A stretch of DNA of 64,000 bases. Source: Adlercreutzia sp. ZJ176 (GTDB lineage Bacteria; Actinomycetota; Coriobacteriia; Coriobacteriales; Eggerthellaceae). Shown here one piece after another: positions 15,526-26,202 of this stretch. The stretch is from positions 124,001 through 188,000 of the forward strand of contig NZ_JAAKEC010000001.1 in NCBI RefSeq assembly GCF_011038975.1. Reading direction: 5' to 3'. A program made the position numbers and the translations under genes. The notes beneath the pieces were generated by a model. That model was not told where the DNA came from, ran no database searches, and saw nothing but the letters and a program-made list of their open reading frames with translations. Numbering within the stretch: the first letter of the stretch is position 1; the number at the start of each line of letters is the position of its first letter.

Positions 15526-16536
15526 CTAGATCGCGTGGAACACGTCGCCGCGCGCGTAGGCTTGCTCCACCAGCTCGTTCAGCACGGCGGGCAGCGTGAG
15601 GCCGGCGGCGGCGCAGGCGGTGGGGAACAGCGAGCGCTCGGTCATGCCCGGCGACACGTCGAGCTCGAAGCAGCGCGCGGACCCGCCGTCCCAGATGAGG
15701 TCGACGCGGCCGAGGTCGCGTACGCTGTAGGCGCGGTACACCTCGAGGGCCGCGCGCTCGATCTCGGCGCGGATGGCCTGGGCCTGCGCCTCGTCGGGCG
15801 AGAGCGACGCGAGCCGCACGGGGCAGTGGAAGTCGACGAGCCCGTCCTTGATGCGCGCCTCGGCGTCGTAGAACGCGCCCTTCGGCACGATCTCCACGGG
15901 CGGCAGCGCGTAGGCGTCCCAGCCCGTGCCCAAGATGGCCACCGACACCTCGACGCCCTCGACCCACTGCTCGATGTTCACCGCGTCGTCGTAGGACAGC
16001 GCGTCGAGCACGGCCTCGCCGAGGTCCTCCTGGCAGTCCACGCGGTGCACGCCGAGCGCGCTGCCGCCGTGCGCGGGCTTCACGGCCACCGGGTAGCCGC
16101 CGATCACGCGCTCGGGAACCAGGTCGAGCGCCGTGGCGGCGCCCATGCCCTTGAACGCGTCGCGCGCGATGAACACGCCCTGCGGCCACGAGGCGACGGC
16201 CGCCTCGCCCGTGATGGAGCGGTACTTCTCAAGCGAGGAGTGCAGCGCGTCCTTGTTCCACGAGCGGTGGCACACGCTGGCGGGCGAGCCCACGAACGGG
16301 ATGCCCAGAAACTCCAGCAGGCTCTGGATGGTGCCGTCCTCGCCGTGCTTGCCGTGAAGCGCGTTGTACACCACGTCGGGCCGCTCGCTGCGCAGCGTGG
16401 GGACCAGGTCGGCGTTGGTGTCGAGCGGAACCACGCGATGGCCCGCCTCCTCGAGGGCTGCGCATACGTTCTTGCCGCTGGCCAGGGAGAACTCGCGCTC
16501 GAACGACGAGCCGCCCATCAAAACCGCAACCTTCAT
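15526..16536 (-). CDS. ddl: D-alanine--D-alanine ligase
   Basis: A 336-residue ATP-grasp ligase that joins two D-alanines for peptidoglycan precursor synthesis in the cytosol. The N-terminal domain has VAVLMGGSSFEREFSLASG. The central part has YNALHGKHGEDGTIQSLLEFLGIPFVGSPA, with the His-Gly-x-x-Gly-Glu-Asp substrate loop. ATP-grasp residues follow in YPVAVKPAHGGSALGV and FELDVSPGMTERSL. One unusual feature is that the metal-binding end reads ELDVSPGMT rather than the common EVNTxPGFT. ATG at 16536 has AAGGAGCGA six bases away; another ATG three bases earlier is too close. It overlaps the stop of the aminotransferase gene. Confidence 0.93.
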   Translation of the reverse strand: MKVAVLMGGSSFEREFSLASGKNVCAALEEAGHRVVPLDTNADLVPTLRSERPDVVYNALHGKHGEDGTIQSLLEFLGIPFVGSPASVCHRSWNKDALHSSLEKYRSITGEAAVASWPQGVFIARDAFKGMGAATALDLVPERVIGGYPVAVKPAHGGSALGVHRVDCQEDLGEAVLDALSYDDAVNIEQWVEGVEVSVAILGTGWDAYALPPVEIVPKGAFYDAEARIKDGLVDFHCPVRLASLSPDEAQAQAIRAEIERAALEVYRAYSVRDLGRVDLIWDGGSARCFELDVSPGMTERSLFPTACAAAGLTLPAVLNELVEQAYARGDVFHAI

Positions 16537-17909
16537 CATTCGCTCCTTGTCTGCTCGAAGTCGGTGGCCTTGCCCGAATCCCTGCTTGAACCCTTGCCCA
16601 AGTCCTTGCTTGAGCCTTTGCCCAAGTCCTGGCCCAGGTCCTTGCTCGAGTCCTTGATCGCGCCCGCCTCCAAGAACACGCGGTAGAGCTCGAGGCGCTC
16701 CTCGATCACGCCGGCGAGGCGGCGGACGGCCTCGGTGATGTTCTCGGGCGTCTCGTAGCTGAAGTTGATGCGCATGCAGTTCTTGCCGCGCTGCCCGTCC
16801 GGGAAGAACGAGTCGCCCGGCACGTAGGTGACGCCCGCGTCGAGCGCCGCGCCGAGCATGGAACCCGTGTCCACGTAGGTGGGCAGCGTGACCCACACGA
16901 AGAAGCCGCCCTCGGGATGCGTCCAGGTGGCCTCGGGCGGGAAGAACTCCTCGAGCGCGGCGAGCATGGCGTCGCGGCGCACGCGGTAGGTGCGCACGAA
17001 CTTCTGCAGCGTGCGCTGCCACGGCGTGTCGGTGAAGTAGTGCTCCACCACCACCTGGTCAAACGAGCTGCCGCACAGGTCGGTGCCCTGCTTCACGAGG
17101 TTCACCTTGGAAAGCACGCTCTTCGGCGCCACGATCCAGCCCGTGCGCAGGCCCGGCGCGAACACCTTCGAGATGGTGCCGAGGTAGATGACGTCGTCGT
17201 CAAGCGCCTTGAGCGGGATCTGGTGGCCGCCCTCGTAGCGCAGGCGCCCGTAGGGGTCGTCCTCGATCACCATGAAGCCGTACTCGTGCGAGAGCTCGAG
17301 CAGGCGCTTGCGGCGCTCGGGGATCATGGTGACGCCGCCGGGGTTCTGGAAGTTGGGGATGACGTAGCACAGCTTCAGGCGCGGGTTGCCCTTGCCGATG
17401 CGCTCAAGCTCCTCCTCCAGCAGGTCCATGCGCATGCCGTCGGCGTCGAAGTCGATGCAGCGCACGTCGGCCTCGTAGGCGGAGAACGCCTGGAGCGCCG
17501 TGAGGTAGGTGGGGCCCTCGGCCAAGATGATGTCGCCCGGGTCGATGAACGCCTTCGCGAGCAGGTCGATGGCCTCCTGCGCGCCGCTCGTGAGCAGAAC
17601 GTTGCCCGGCTTGCAGCGCACGCCGATGTCGCGCATGAGGTCGCAGAACACCTGCCGGGTCTCCACGCGGCCGTCGGTGGCGCCGTACTGCAGGGCCACC
17701 GCGCGCTGGTCGTCGACCGCGGCGCGCACCGCCTTGCGCACCGCCGACGCAGGCAGGAGGGACACGTCGGGCATGCCGCCCGACAGGGAGATGATGTCAG
17801 GACGGACGGCGGCTGAGAACAAGTCGCGCACCGCCGACGAGCGCATCTTCGTCACGCGCCGGGCAACCTTGTCACCCGTTTGATCGAATGTGATATGTGC
17901 TGTTGACAT
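16536..17909 (-). CDS. Fold-type I PLP-dependent aminotransferase (MocR/2-aminoadipate type)
   Basis: A 457-residue PLP enzyme. ISLSGGMPDVSLLP near the start, LLTSGAQEAIDLLAKAF, CYVIPNFQNPGGV, VIEDDPYGRLRYEG and YLGTISKVFAPGLRTGWIVA (the Lys in TISK forms the Schiff base) define the LysN/KAT-II-like group of class I/II aminotransferases. There is no N-terminal winged helix, so it is an enzyme and not a MocR regulator. The last 45 residues are a repetitive Lys/Asp/Leu/Gly/Ser tail (KDLGQDLGKGSSKDLGKGSS) absent from typical members. It is next to Ddl in one operon, hinting at amino-acid supply, but the substrate is unknown. Confidence 0.88.
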   Translation of the reverse strand: MSTAHITFDQTGDKVARRVTKMRSSAVRDLFSAAVRPDIISLSGGMPDVSLLPASAVRKAVRAAVDDQRAVALQYGATDGRVETRQVFCDLMRDIGVRCKPGNVLLTSGAQEAIDLLAKAFIDPGDIILAEGPTYLTALQAFSAYEADVRCIDFDADGMRMDLLEEELERIGKGNPRLKLCYVIPNFQNPGGVTMIPERRKRLLELSHEYGFMVIEDDPYGRLRYEGGHQIPLKALDDDVIYLGTISKVFAPGLRTGWIVAPKSVLSKVNLVKQGTDLCGSSFDQVVVEHYFTDTPWQRTLQKFVRTYRVRRDAMLAALEEFFPPEATWTHPEGGFFVWVTLPTYVDTGSMLGAALDAGVTYVPGDSFFPDGQRGKNCMRINFSYETPENITEAVRRLAGVIEERLELYRVFLEAGAIKDSSKDLGQDLGKGSSKDLGKGSSRDSGKATDFEQTRSE

Positions 17910-17916
17910 GCCTCTC

Positions 17917-18318
17917 TTACACCACCTTTCCGTTTACGAACGACAACGCGTTGCGCATCGCCTCGAGCGCAACGAGATCATCCAAGAAGTTTACTTCAAC
18001 GCGCGCCAGCCCCGCCGCCTCGTCGAGCCATTCCGTCGTTCCTACAAACGTTGCGTCGGTGAGCGAGCGCGGATGCCGCACCTGCTCGTCGATGATCGCG
18101 TGCTCTAACACGTGCGGAAGGGACGTGCGGGAGATGGCGTCGCCGAAGGTGGGGCCGAAGGGGTTCACGCACGTGTGGTACGCCAGCGTGGGGCGCTCGG
18201 CGAGGAGGGCGCGCGCGAGGGCGGGGCTCGTGAGGCGCGGGGCGTCCGGCGCGACGCGCACGAGCAGCGAGAGCCGCCCGCGTCTGACCGAAACGCGCTC
18301 GACGGCGAGGGCGCCCAC
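17917..18318 (-). CDS. Small protein resembling the N-terminal domain of cyanophycin synthetases
   Basis: A 133-residue protein. The pattern SLPHVLEHAIIDEQV ... TFVGTTEW ... ARVEVNFLDDLVALEAMRNAL is reminiscent of the N-terminal domain of CphA (HxxEHxALELQ, then GxTR, then a YxVxFEYEDE strand and helix), but no ATP-grasp or Mur-ligase domain follows. The resemblance is by eye only and needs a profile search. The start is a GTG five bases after the stop of the preceding gene; longer in-frame sequence upstream is the low-complexity tail of that gene read in another frame. It sits seven bases before the aminotransferase start in the serS operon. Confidence 0.6.
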   Translation of the reverse strand: MGALAVERVSVRRGRLSLLVRVAPDAPRLTSPALARALLAERPTLAYHTCVNPFGPTFGDAISRTSLPHVLEHAIIDEQVRHPRSLTDATFVGTTEWLDEAAGLARVEVNFLDDLVALEAMRNALSFVNGKVV

Positions 18319-18322
18319 GGGG

Positions 18323-19525
18323 CTACCCGGCCGCGGCGGGGTCGGCGCTGGCGGCGGGGTCGGCGGCGCCTTCCGCAGCGGCCGCAAGGTTCCCCTCGGC
18401 ATGGGCCGCGGCATCGGCCGCAGCTTCGGCCGCGGCGGCGCCCTCGGAGGCCGACGCGCGCGAGAGCAGCGTGACGTCGCCCTCCCCCGCCGGCGAGGCG
18501 GGCGTGCCCTGCGCCGCGGAGACGAGCGCGTTCACCGTCCACCCGAGGTCGTCGACGAGCGTGTCCCACCAGCCGTAGGTGCCGTCCATGATGGCGAGCT
18601 GCTGACGGTCGAGCGAGAAGCGGTAGTGCCCCGCGCCCTGCAGGTAGCTGAAGGTGAAGGCGATGGTCTTCTCGTCGGTGTTGAGCACGTAGCGGTACGT
18701 GACCTCGTCGTTGAGGACGATGGCCTCCTCGGTGAAGGTGATGGGCACGTCGGTGCCCTCGATGTACCACAAACCCTGGACATCGGCGGCGTCATCCGCA
18801 TAGCCCCAGCGGAAGAAGGAGAAGCCGCCGATCACGCCCGCGAGCACCGCCACCACGACCGCGCAGGCCACGAGCGCGACCAGCTTGCCGCTCGGCGGGG
18901 CGATGCGGCGGCGCTCCGGCTTCGCGCCAGCGGGCTTCGGCTTCGCAGGCTCGTCGTCCTTCGCAGCGCGCGCCACGCGCGCGGACTTCGCAACCGAGGG
19001 CCGCGCGGGCTGCGCGTTGTCGGAGGGGCTCTCTGCGTCGGCGGGTTTCGCGCTGTCGGAGGGCTTCGCGGAGCCAGCCGCCCCCGCGGAAACCTCACCC
19101 GCTTCGGCAGCTGTGCTCGCCCCAGCGTCGGCCGCGCTCGCCGCAGCGGCCGCGCTCGCCTCGCCAGCCGCGCTCGATCCGCCTGCCGCACCTGCCTCGC
19201 CAGCCGCGCGCACCCCAGCGCCCTCGCCCGGCGCGCTCGCGCCTTTGCCGGCGCTTCCCTTCGCCGCCTCGGCCTTCAGCACGCGCGGGTTGTTCGTCTT
19301 CGCAGCCCTACCGGCTCGCGCCTGGGGCGCGCCGCCCGCCGCGTCGGCGCTGACGGCGGAAAACGACCCCGTGGCGCGCCTCAGGTGCTCCTCGCGCGTC
19401 CGCGGCGCCTGCGAGGAGGCGCCCGCGGGCTCCTCCGCCGCAGGCTGCTCGGCGCCGAGCGAGCCGCGCGCCTGGGCGATTATGTCAACGGGGCTCAGGC
19501 TCCCGTCAGGCTTCTCGTCTGCCAC
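18323..19525 (-). CDS. Single-pass membrane protein with long Ala-rich cytosolic part and lipocalin-like extracellular domain
   Basis: A 400-residue protein. Residues 1-205 are Ala/Gly/Ser/Lys-rich and presumably disordered. A transmembrane helix follows at about 215-235 (LVALVACAVVVAVLAGVIGG). Next is a 95-residue beta-rich domain (QGLWYIEGTDVPITFTEEAI, YRYVLNTDEKTIAFTF, HYRFSLDRQQLAIMDGTYGW). That domain resembles small extracellular DUF5640-type barrels, which report ligand or stress in some Gram-positives. The C-terminal 65 residues are again Ala-rich. The start is a GTG 30 bp after serS. The fold suggestion rests on strand pattern only; the function is unknown. Confidence 0.65.
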   Translation of the reverse strand: MADEKPDGSLSPVDIIAQARGSLGAEQPAAEEPAGASSQAPRTREEHLRRATGSFSAVSADAAGGAPQARAGRAAKTNNPRVLKAEAAKGSAGKGASAPGEGAGVRAAGEAGAAGGSSAAGEASAAAAASAADAGASTAAEAGEVSAGAAGSAKPSDSAKPADAESPSDNAQPARPSVAKSARVARAAKDDEPAKPKPAGAKPERRRIAPPSGKLVALVACAVVVAVLAGVIGGFSFFRWGYADDAADVQGLWYIEGTDVPITFTEEAIVLNDEVTYRYVLNTDEKTIAFTFSYLQGAGHYRFSLDRQQLAIMDGTYGWWDTLVDDLGWTVNALVSAAQGTPASPAGEGDVTLLSRASASEGAAAAEAAADAAAHAEGNLAAAAEGAADPAASADPAAAG

Positions 19526-19555
19526 CAGATGCCGCCAAACGCGCGGGACGCGAGC

Positions 19556-20851
19556 TTACAGCTCTTCGGGCTTGATGACCGTCACGCCGCCCATGTAGGG
19601 AACGAGCACGTCAGGCACGGTCACCGTGCCGTCGGCGTTCTGGTAGTTCTCGATGACGGCGGCCATGGTGCGGCCCACCGCCAGGCCGCTGCCGTTGAGC
19701 GTGTACACGTAGCGGCTCCCCTTGAAGTGCTCGGGGTCGCGGTACTTGATGTTCGCGCGGCGCGCCTGGAAGTCGGTGCAGCAGCTGCACGACGAGATCT
19801 CCTTGTAGCCGTCGTAGCACGGCAGCCACACCTCGAGGTCGTAGGTCTTCGCGGAGGAGAACCCGATGTCGCCCGTGCACAGGCTGATGACGCGGTACGG
19901 CAGGCCCAGAAGCTGCAGGATGTTCTCGGCGTCGGCCACCATGGTCTCGAGGTCGTCGAAGGCCTCCTCGGGCTTGGCGTACTTCACCATCTCCACCTTG
20001 GAGAACTGGTGCACGCGGATGATGCCGCGCGTGTCGCGGCCGGCGCTGCCCGCCTCCTCGCGGAAGCACGGCGTGAACGCGCAGTACTTGAGCGGCAGCT
20101 TGTCGGCGTCAAGCACCTCGCCGGCGTGGATGTTGGTGAGCTGGACCTCGGCCGTGGGGATGAGGTAGAGGCCGCCCGTGGTCTTGAACAGGTCCTCCTC
20201 GAACTTCGGCAGCTGCGCCGTGCCCGTGAGGGTGTTGGCGTTCGCCAGCGCCGGGCACCACCACTCCTTGTAGCCGCGGGAGGTGTGCGTGTCGGCCATG
20301 AAGTTGATGAGCGCGCGCTCGAGGCGGGCGCCCAGGCCGCCGAGCAGGTAGAAGCGGCTCTCGGCCAGCTTCACGCCGCGCTCGAAGTCCATGATGCCGA
20401 GCTCGGGGCCCAGGTCCCAGTGGGCCTTCGCCTCGAAGCCCTCGGCGGCGAAGTCGCGCGGCGTGCCCCAGCGGCGCACCTCGGGGTTGTCGTTCTCGTC
20501 GTCGCCCACCGGCGTGGAGGCGTCGGGCATGTTCGGCACGCGCATGAGCAGGTCGCGCAGGGCGGTGTCGGCCTCCTCGCGGCGCGCGGCCACGGTCGCC
20601 AGCTCGTCCTTGATGGCGCCCACGCGCTCCTTGGCAGCTGCGGCCTCGTCCTTCTTGCCCTGGGACATCATCTGGCCGATGGACTTGGAGAGCGCGTTGC
20701 GCTCGGCCTGGAGGGCCTCCTCCTGCTGGATGGCCTCGCGGCGGGCTTCGTCAAGCTCTGAGAACGCCGCTGAATCCCACGGGGCGTGGCGATTCTTCAT
20801 CGCCTCGGCCACGGCGTCGAGGTTTTCGCGGACGAACTTGATGTCTAGCAT
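19556..20851 (-). CDS. serS: Seryl-tRNA synthetase
   Basis: A 431-residue class II aminoacyl-tRNA synthetase that charges tRNA-Ser. The N-terminal coiled-coil arm covers about 1-105 (ISLATED charges such as EEALQAERNALSKSIGQMMS). The catalytic core has motif 2 FREEAGSAGRDTRGIIRVHQF and motif 3 GSGLAVGRTMAAVIENYQ. Length matches the family. The ATG is preceded by GAAGGAGCGC. It leads an operon that continues through two unknown proteins to an aminotransferase and Ddl, with gaps of 30, 4 and 7 bases. No T-box leader is visible in the 90 bp upstream. Confidence 0.97.
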   Translation of the reverse strand: MLDIKFVRENLDAVAEAMKNRHAPWDSAAFSELDEARREAIQQEEALQAERNALSKSIGQMMSQGKKDEAAAAKERVGAIKDELATVAARREEADTALRDLLMRVPNMPDASTPVGDDENDNPEVRRWGTPRDFAAEGFEAKAHWDLGPELGIMDFERGVKLAESRFYLLGGLGARLERALINFMADTHTSRGYKEWWCPALANANTLTGTAQLPKFEEDLFKTTGGLYLIPTAEVQLTNIHAGEVLDADKLPLKYCAFTPCFREEAGSAGRDTRGIIRVHQFSKVEMVKYAKPEEAFDDLETMVADAENILQLLGLPYRVISLCTGDIGFSSAKTYDLEVWLPCYDGYKEISSCSCCTDFQARRANIKYRDPEHFKGSRYVYTLNGSGLAVGRTMAAVIENYQNADGTVTVPDVLVPYMGGVTVIKPEEL

Positions 20852-20941
20852 GAACAGCGCTCCTTCGTTGGTCGGCGGCGCGCGCCGCGCGCGCCGAAGC
20901 CTGCGCGGGCGCCGTCCGAAACCGGTTTCCCAATGGTCGCC

Positions 20942-23497
<2,556 letters not shown>

Positions 23498-23656
23498 GGC
23501 TTGCCCCCTCTTTCGATCGCGCGCAAAAGCGCCAATCCCCGTGGAGATTGCGCCAGCGCACGTGATAGATAGTATACTTTCTCCGATTCAAGTAGCTTAA
23601 GCGATGGCGATCTTGCGCAGCGCGCCTGATCCTGAAACGTAACGAGGCTGTTAACT

Positions 23657-23854
23657 ATGGACATTGGCGAGGTTTACCACTTCCTGTTCGAAACGATGCC
23701 GGGCATCGGCGTGCTCATCGGCGCCGGCGTGGTCCTCAGCATCATCGCGTGCATCATCCTCGAGAGAAAGACGCGCAAGCAGTTCAGGAACCACGCGAAG
23801 ACCGAGGACGACTGGTCGCTGTTCGGCGACGACGATGACGAAGAGGAGAACTAG
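23657..23854 (+). CDS. Small single-pass membrane protein with acidic tail
   Basis: A 65-residue protein. One transmembrane helix lies at about 15-36 (PGIGVLIGAGVVLSIIACII), then a basic stretch (LERKTRKQFRNH) marks the cytosolic side, and the end is very acidic (GDDDDEEEN). Nothing identifies its role. It sits two bases before the TTG start of the pyridoxal-kinase-like gene and supplies that gene's ribosome-binding site (GAAGAGGAG), so translation is probably coupled. Codon use is like the core genome. The charge pattern suggests it tethers a basic partner at the membrane, but this is speculation. Confidence 0.75.
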   Translation: MDIGEVYHFLFETMPGIGVLIGAGVVLSIIACIILERKTRKQFRNHAKTEDDWSLFGDDDDEEEN

Positions 23855-23856
23855 CT

Positions 23857-24726
23857 TTGAAGCTCTACGAACGTGAAGGCGCCTACATCCCGCGCGTCGC
23901 GGCCGTGCACGACCTGTGCGGCTACGGCAAGTGCTCGCTCGGCGTGGCCATCCCCGTGCTGTCCGCCGCCGGCTGCGACGTGTGCCCCGTGCCCACCGGG
24001 CTGTTCTCGTCGCACACGGCGTTCCCCGGCTGGTACATGCACGACACCACCGACATCCTCGTCGACTACCTGGCCGCATGGCAGGGGATCGGCGTCGAGG
24101 TCGACGCGGTGTACTCGGGCTTCCTCGGCGCGCCGGAGCAGGTCGACGTCATCCGCTCGCTGTACGAGCGCTACCCGAAGGCGCTGCGCGTGGTTGACCC
24201 GGTGATGGCCGACCACGGCAAGGTGTACCCCACCTACACGCCTGAGCTCTGCGACGCCATGGCAAGCCTGGCCTGCGACGCCGACATCCTCACGCCCAAC
24301 CTCACCGAGGCCGCCATCATCCTGGGCGAGCCCATCGGCGACGAGTGGGCCGGGACCGACATCACCGACGCGGAGGCCGCGCGCCTCGTGGGAGCCCTCG
24401 TCGAGCGCGGCGCGAAGAACGTGGTGCTCAAGGGCATCCAGCGCGCGGGCGAGAACGTGATCCGCAACTTCGTCGGCGGCAGGGACCTGCCCGTGCGCGA
24501 GGTGTCGAACGAGTACCTGCCCTACATGCTGCACGGCACCGGCGACGTGTACGCCTCCTGCGTGATGGCCGCCGTGATGGCCGGGCGCGACCTCGAGGAC
24601 GCCGTCGCGTTCGCCGGCGACTTCGTGCACGACGCCATGATCGTGAGCGCCCAGCAGCCCGACTTCCGCGACCGCGGCGTGAGCTTCGAGCCCCTGCTGG
24701 GGAAGGTCGCCGCGCTTCTGGGGTAA
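23857..24726 (+). CDS. Pyridoxal/pyridoxamine kinase-like protein (PfkB/ribokinase superfamily)
   Basis: A 289-residue kinase. VAAVHDLCGYGKCSLGVAIPVLSAAG is the substrate and N-terminal motif of PdxY/PdxK-like kinases. RVVDPVMADHGKVYP and ILTPNLTEAAIIL are shared with ThiD/PdxK. HGTGDVYASCVMAAV is the anion hole with the catalytic Asp (GTGD). It should phosphorylate pyridoxal, pyridoxamine or pyridoxine to make PLP in the cytosol; the window encodes a PLP aminotransferase. The start is TTG, eight bases after GAGGAG. It is downstream of a tiny membrane protein in the same transcript. Confidence 0.88.
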   Translation: MKLYEREGAYIPRVAAVHDLCGYGKCSLGVAIPVLSAAGCDVCPVPTGLFSSHTAFPGWYMHDTTDILVDYLAAWQGIGVEVDAVYSGFLGAPEQVDVIRSLYERYPKALRVVDPVMADHGKVYPTYTPELCDAMASLACDADILTPNLTEAAIILGEPIGDEWAGTDITDAEAARLVGALVERGAKNVVLKGIQRAGENVIRNFVGGRDLPVREVSNEYLPYMLHGTGDVYASCVMAAVMAGRDLEDAVAFAGDFVHDAMIVSAQQPDFRDRGVSFEPLLGKVAALLG

Positions 24727-24870
24727 GAGAGGCGGCCGCGCGAGGGCGAGGCGCTGGAAGCGAGCGAGGACGATATCCCGCGCGAAGGCCGCATGAGAAT
24801 CGCGCGGGATGCGCGAAGGTCGCGTCTGGGTGGCAAGCTTGATGGCGCCTGGCGCCTGGCTGCCCAGACG

Positions 24871-25974
24871 CTATTCGAACTGATAGCGCAAATAGCTTGC
24901 CAGATGGGGCACGGCGAAGGACACCTCACCACGCCTGGCCGCCTCGATCACGCCTGCGTCTATGAGGCGGCGGCGGTACTTCTGCGCGTAGTCTTGCGTG
25001 ACACCCATGCGCTCGGCGACGTCGGCGATTCTGCTTGCACCGTCATCGCATGCCATGGCCTGCAGAAACTCCACGTCTTTGCCTGACAAGGCCGCGAGTG
25101 CCGTGCCGCACACGTCGCTTTCGAAATCCGCTTGAGCGCTCGCAAGCGCATCGCCGAGCTCCTTTTCGCCGACAACGCCGTTCTCGGGGGCGTACGCCAC
25201 CACGTTGTGCCCGATGAGCTGGAGAAGGTAAGGCGATCCCTGCGTCGCGCGCGCAGCCTCCCTGCGCAGATCGGGAGAAACGCTCAGTCTCAGTTTCTCA
25301 AACGAGCGCGCGAAGAACGCGTCCACGTCGCTTGTGCTGAGCGGATCGAGCGTCATTTTCCGTGCGCGGTTGAGAAAGGTAAGCACATGATCGTTCAGCG
25401 TCGCCGAGACGGCTCCCGGCAGCCCAGCCATCACGAGCGCGATGTCAAGCCCTTCGCCGACAATCTCCTGGTAGGCGATAACCAGCTGACGAATCTCAGG
25501 TGAATTCGCCTGAAGCTCGTCAACGAGGATCAGCACGCCCCTCTGCTGCGAGGCGAGCTTTCGGCAAAGGCTCGTGAGCTTGTACTGGAAGCTCTTCGAC
25601 TCCTGCACGTCACGGCTAAACTGCAACCCCGCGGAAAAGCCCAGCGCGCCGAGGGTGCCTCCCGTTACGCGCGCCCTCTGGTTCTTCACGTAGCGCTCGC
25701 CATCGTCTTGGATCTTCTCCACGATGCGCTCGAGCATCCCCTCTGAGGCGACCGTGGGATTCGCCACCACAAACCCCTCTTCGCGTGCGCGATCAGCAAG
25801 CTCCCACAGAAGCACGGTTTTGCCGCTGCCCCGCTGGCCGAGCATCATGACGGCGCGCTCCCTGCTTCCAGGAGGACAGCGCAACCCGGCGAGAAGCTTG
25901 CTCAGCACAGCCTCGCGTCCAACGAGGTACGAGGGGCGATTGCCGAAAGCAGGCGAGAAGATGACGTCTTGCAT
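24871..25974 (-). CDS. AAA-type ATPase with C-terminal winged helix (ORC/AAA_16-like)
   Basis: A 367-residue cytosolic ATPase. SYLVGREAVLSKLLAGL is the box II-like lead-in. MLGQRGSGKTVLLWEL is Walker A and GVLILVDELQANSP is Walker B. FLNRARKMTLDPLSTSDVDAFF fits the sensor/lid part of prokaryotic ORC1-like or TniB-like proteins. The C-terminus (SRIADVAERMGVTQDYAQKYRRRLIDAGVIE) is a winged helix. Such proteins occur as stand-alone signalling or transposition-related ATPases; no partner is adjacent here. The start has AAAGGACGGG. Upstream, two copies of an 18-bp T-rich unit (26011-26048) give a strong A-tract on the coding strand. Confidence 0.82.
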   Translation of the reverse strand: MQDVIFSPAFGNRPSYLVGREAVLSKLLAGLRCPPGSRERAVMMLGQRGSGKTVLLWELADRAREEGFVVANPTVASEGMLERIVEKIQDDGERYVKNQRARVTGGTLGALGFSAGLQFSRDVQESKSFQYKLTSLCRKLASQQRGVLILVDELQANSPEIRQLVIAYQEIVGEGLDIALVMAGLPGAVSATLNDHVLTFLNRARKMTLDPLSTSDVDAFFARSFEKLRLSVSPDLRREAARATQGSPYLLQLIGHNVVAYAPENGVVGEKELGDALASAQADFESDVCGTALAALSGKDVEFLQAMACDDGASRIADVAERMGVTQDYAQKYRRRLIDAGVIEAARRGEVSFAVPHLASYLRYQFE

Positions 25975-26202
25975 GGGTTCCCGTCCTTTCGCTGAGCAGT
26001 TTTCCTGCCTTTTCCTTTTTTTCCTATTCTTTCCTTTTTTTCCTATTCGTCAAGAGGCGGCCGCGCAGCAGCGAGCGCGCAGCTCGTTGCTCGCGCAACG
26101 CTGAGCAGGTTACGGCATGCACAGACGCTCTGACCCGAGCACTCAGAAACGATCCGCGCACGGTGACGCGCATCTCATTCGGCCTAGCTGACAGGAGGCG
26201 CG

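Noticed and set aside
20852-20941. T-box riboswitch upstream of serS
   Set aside because: The space to the next gene is only 90 bp and no specifier loop or T-box motif can be seen.
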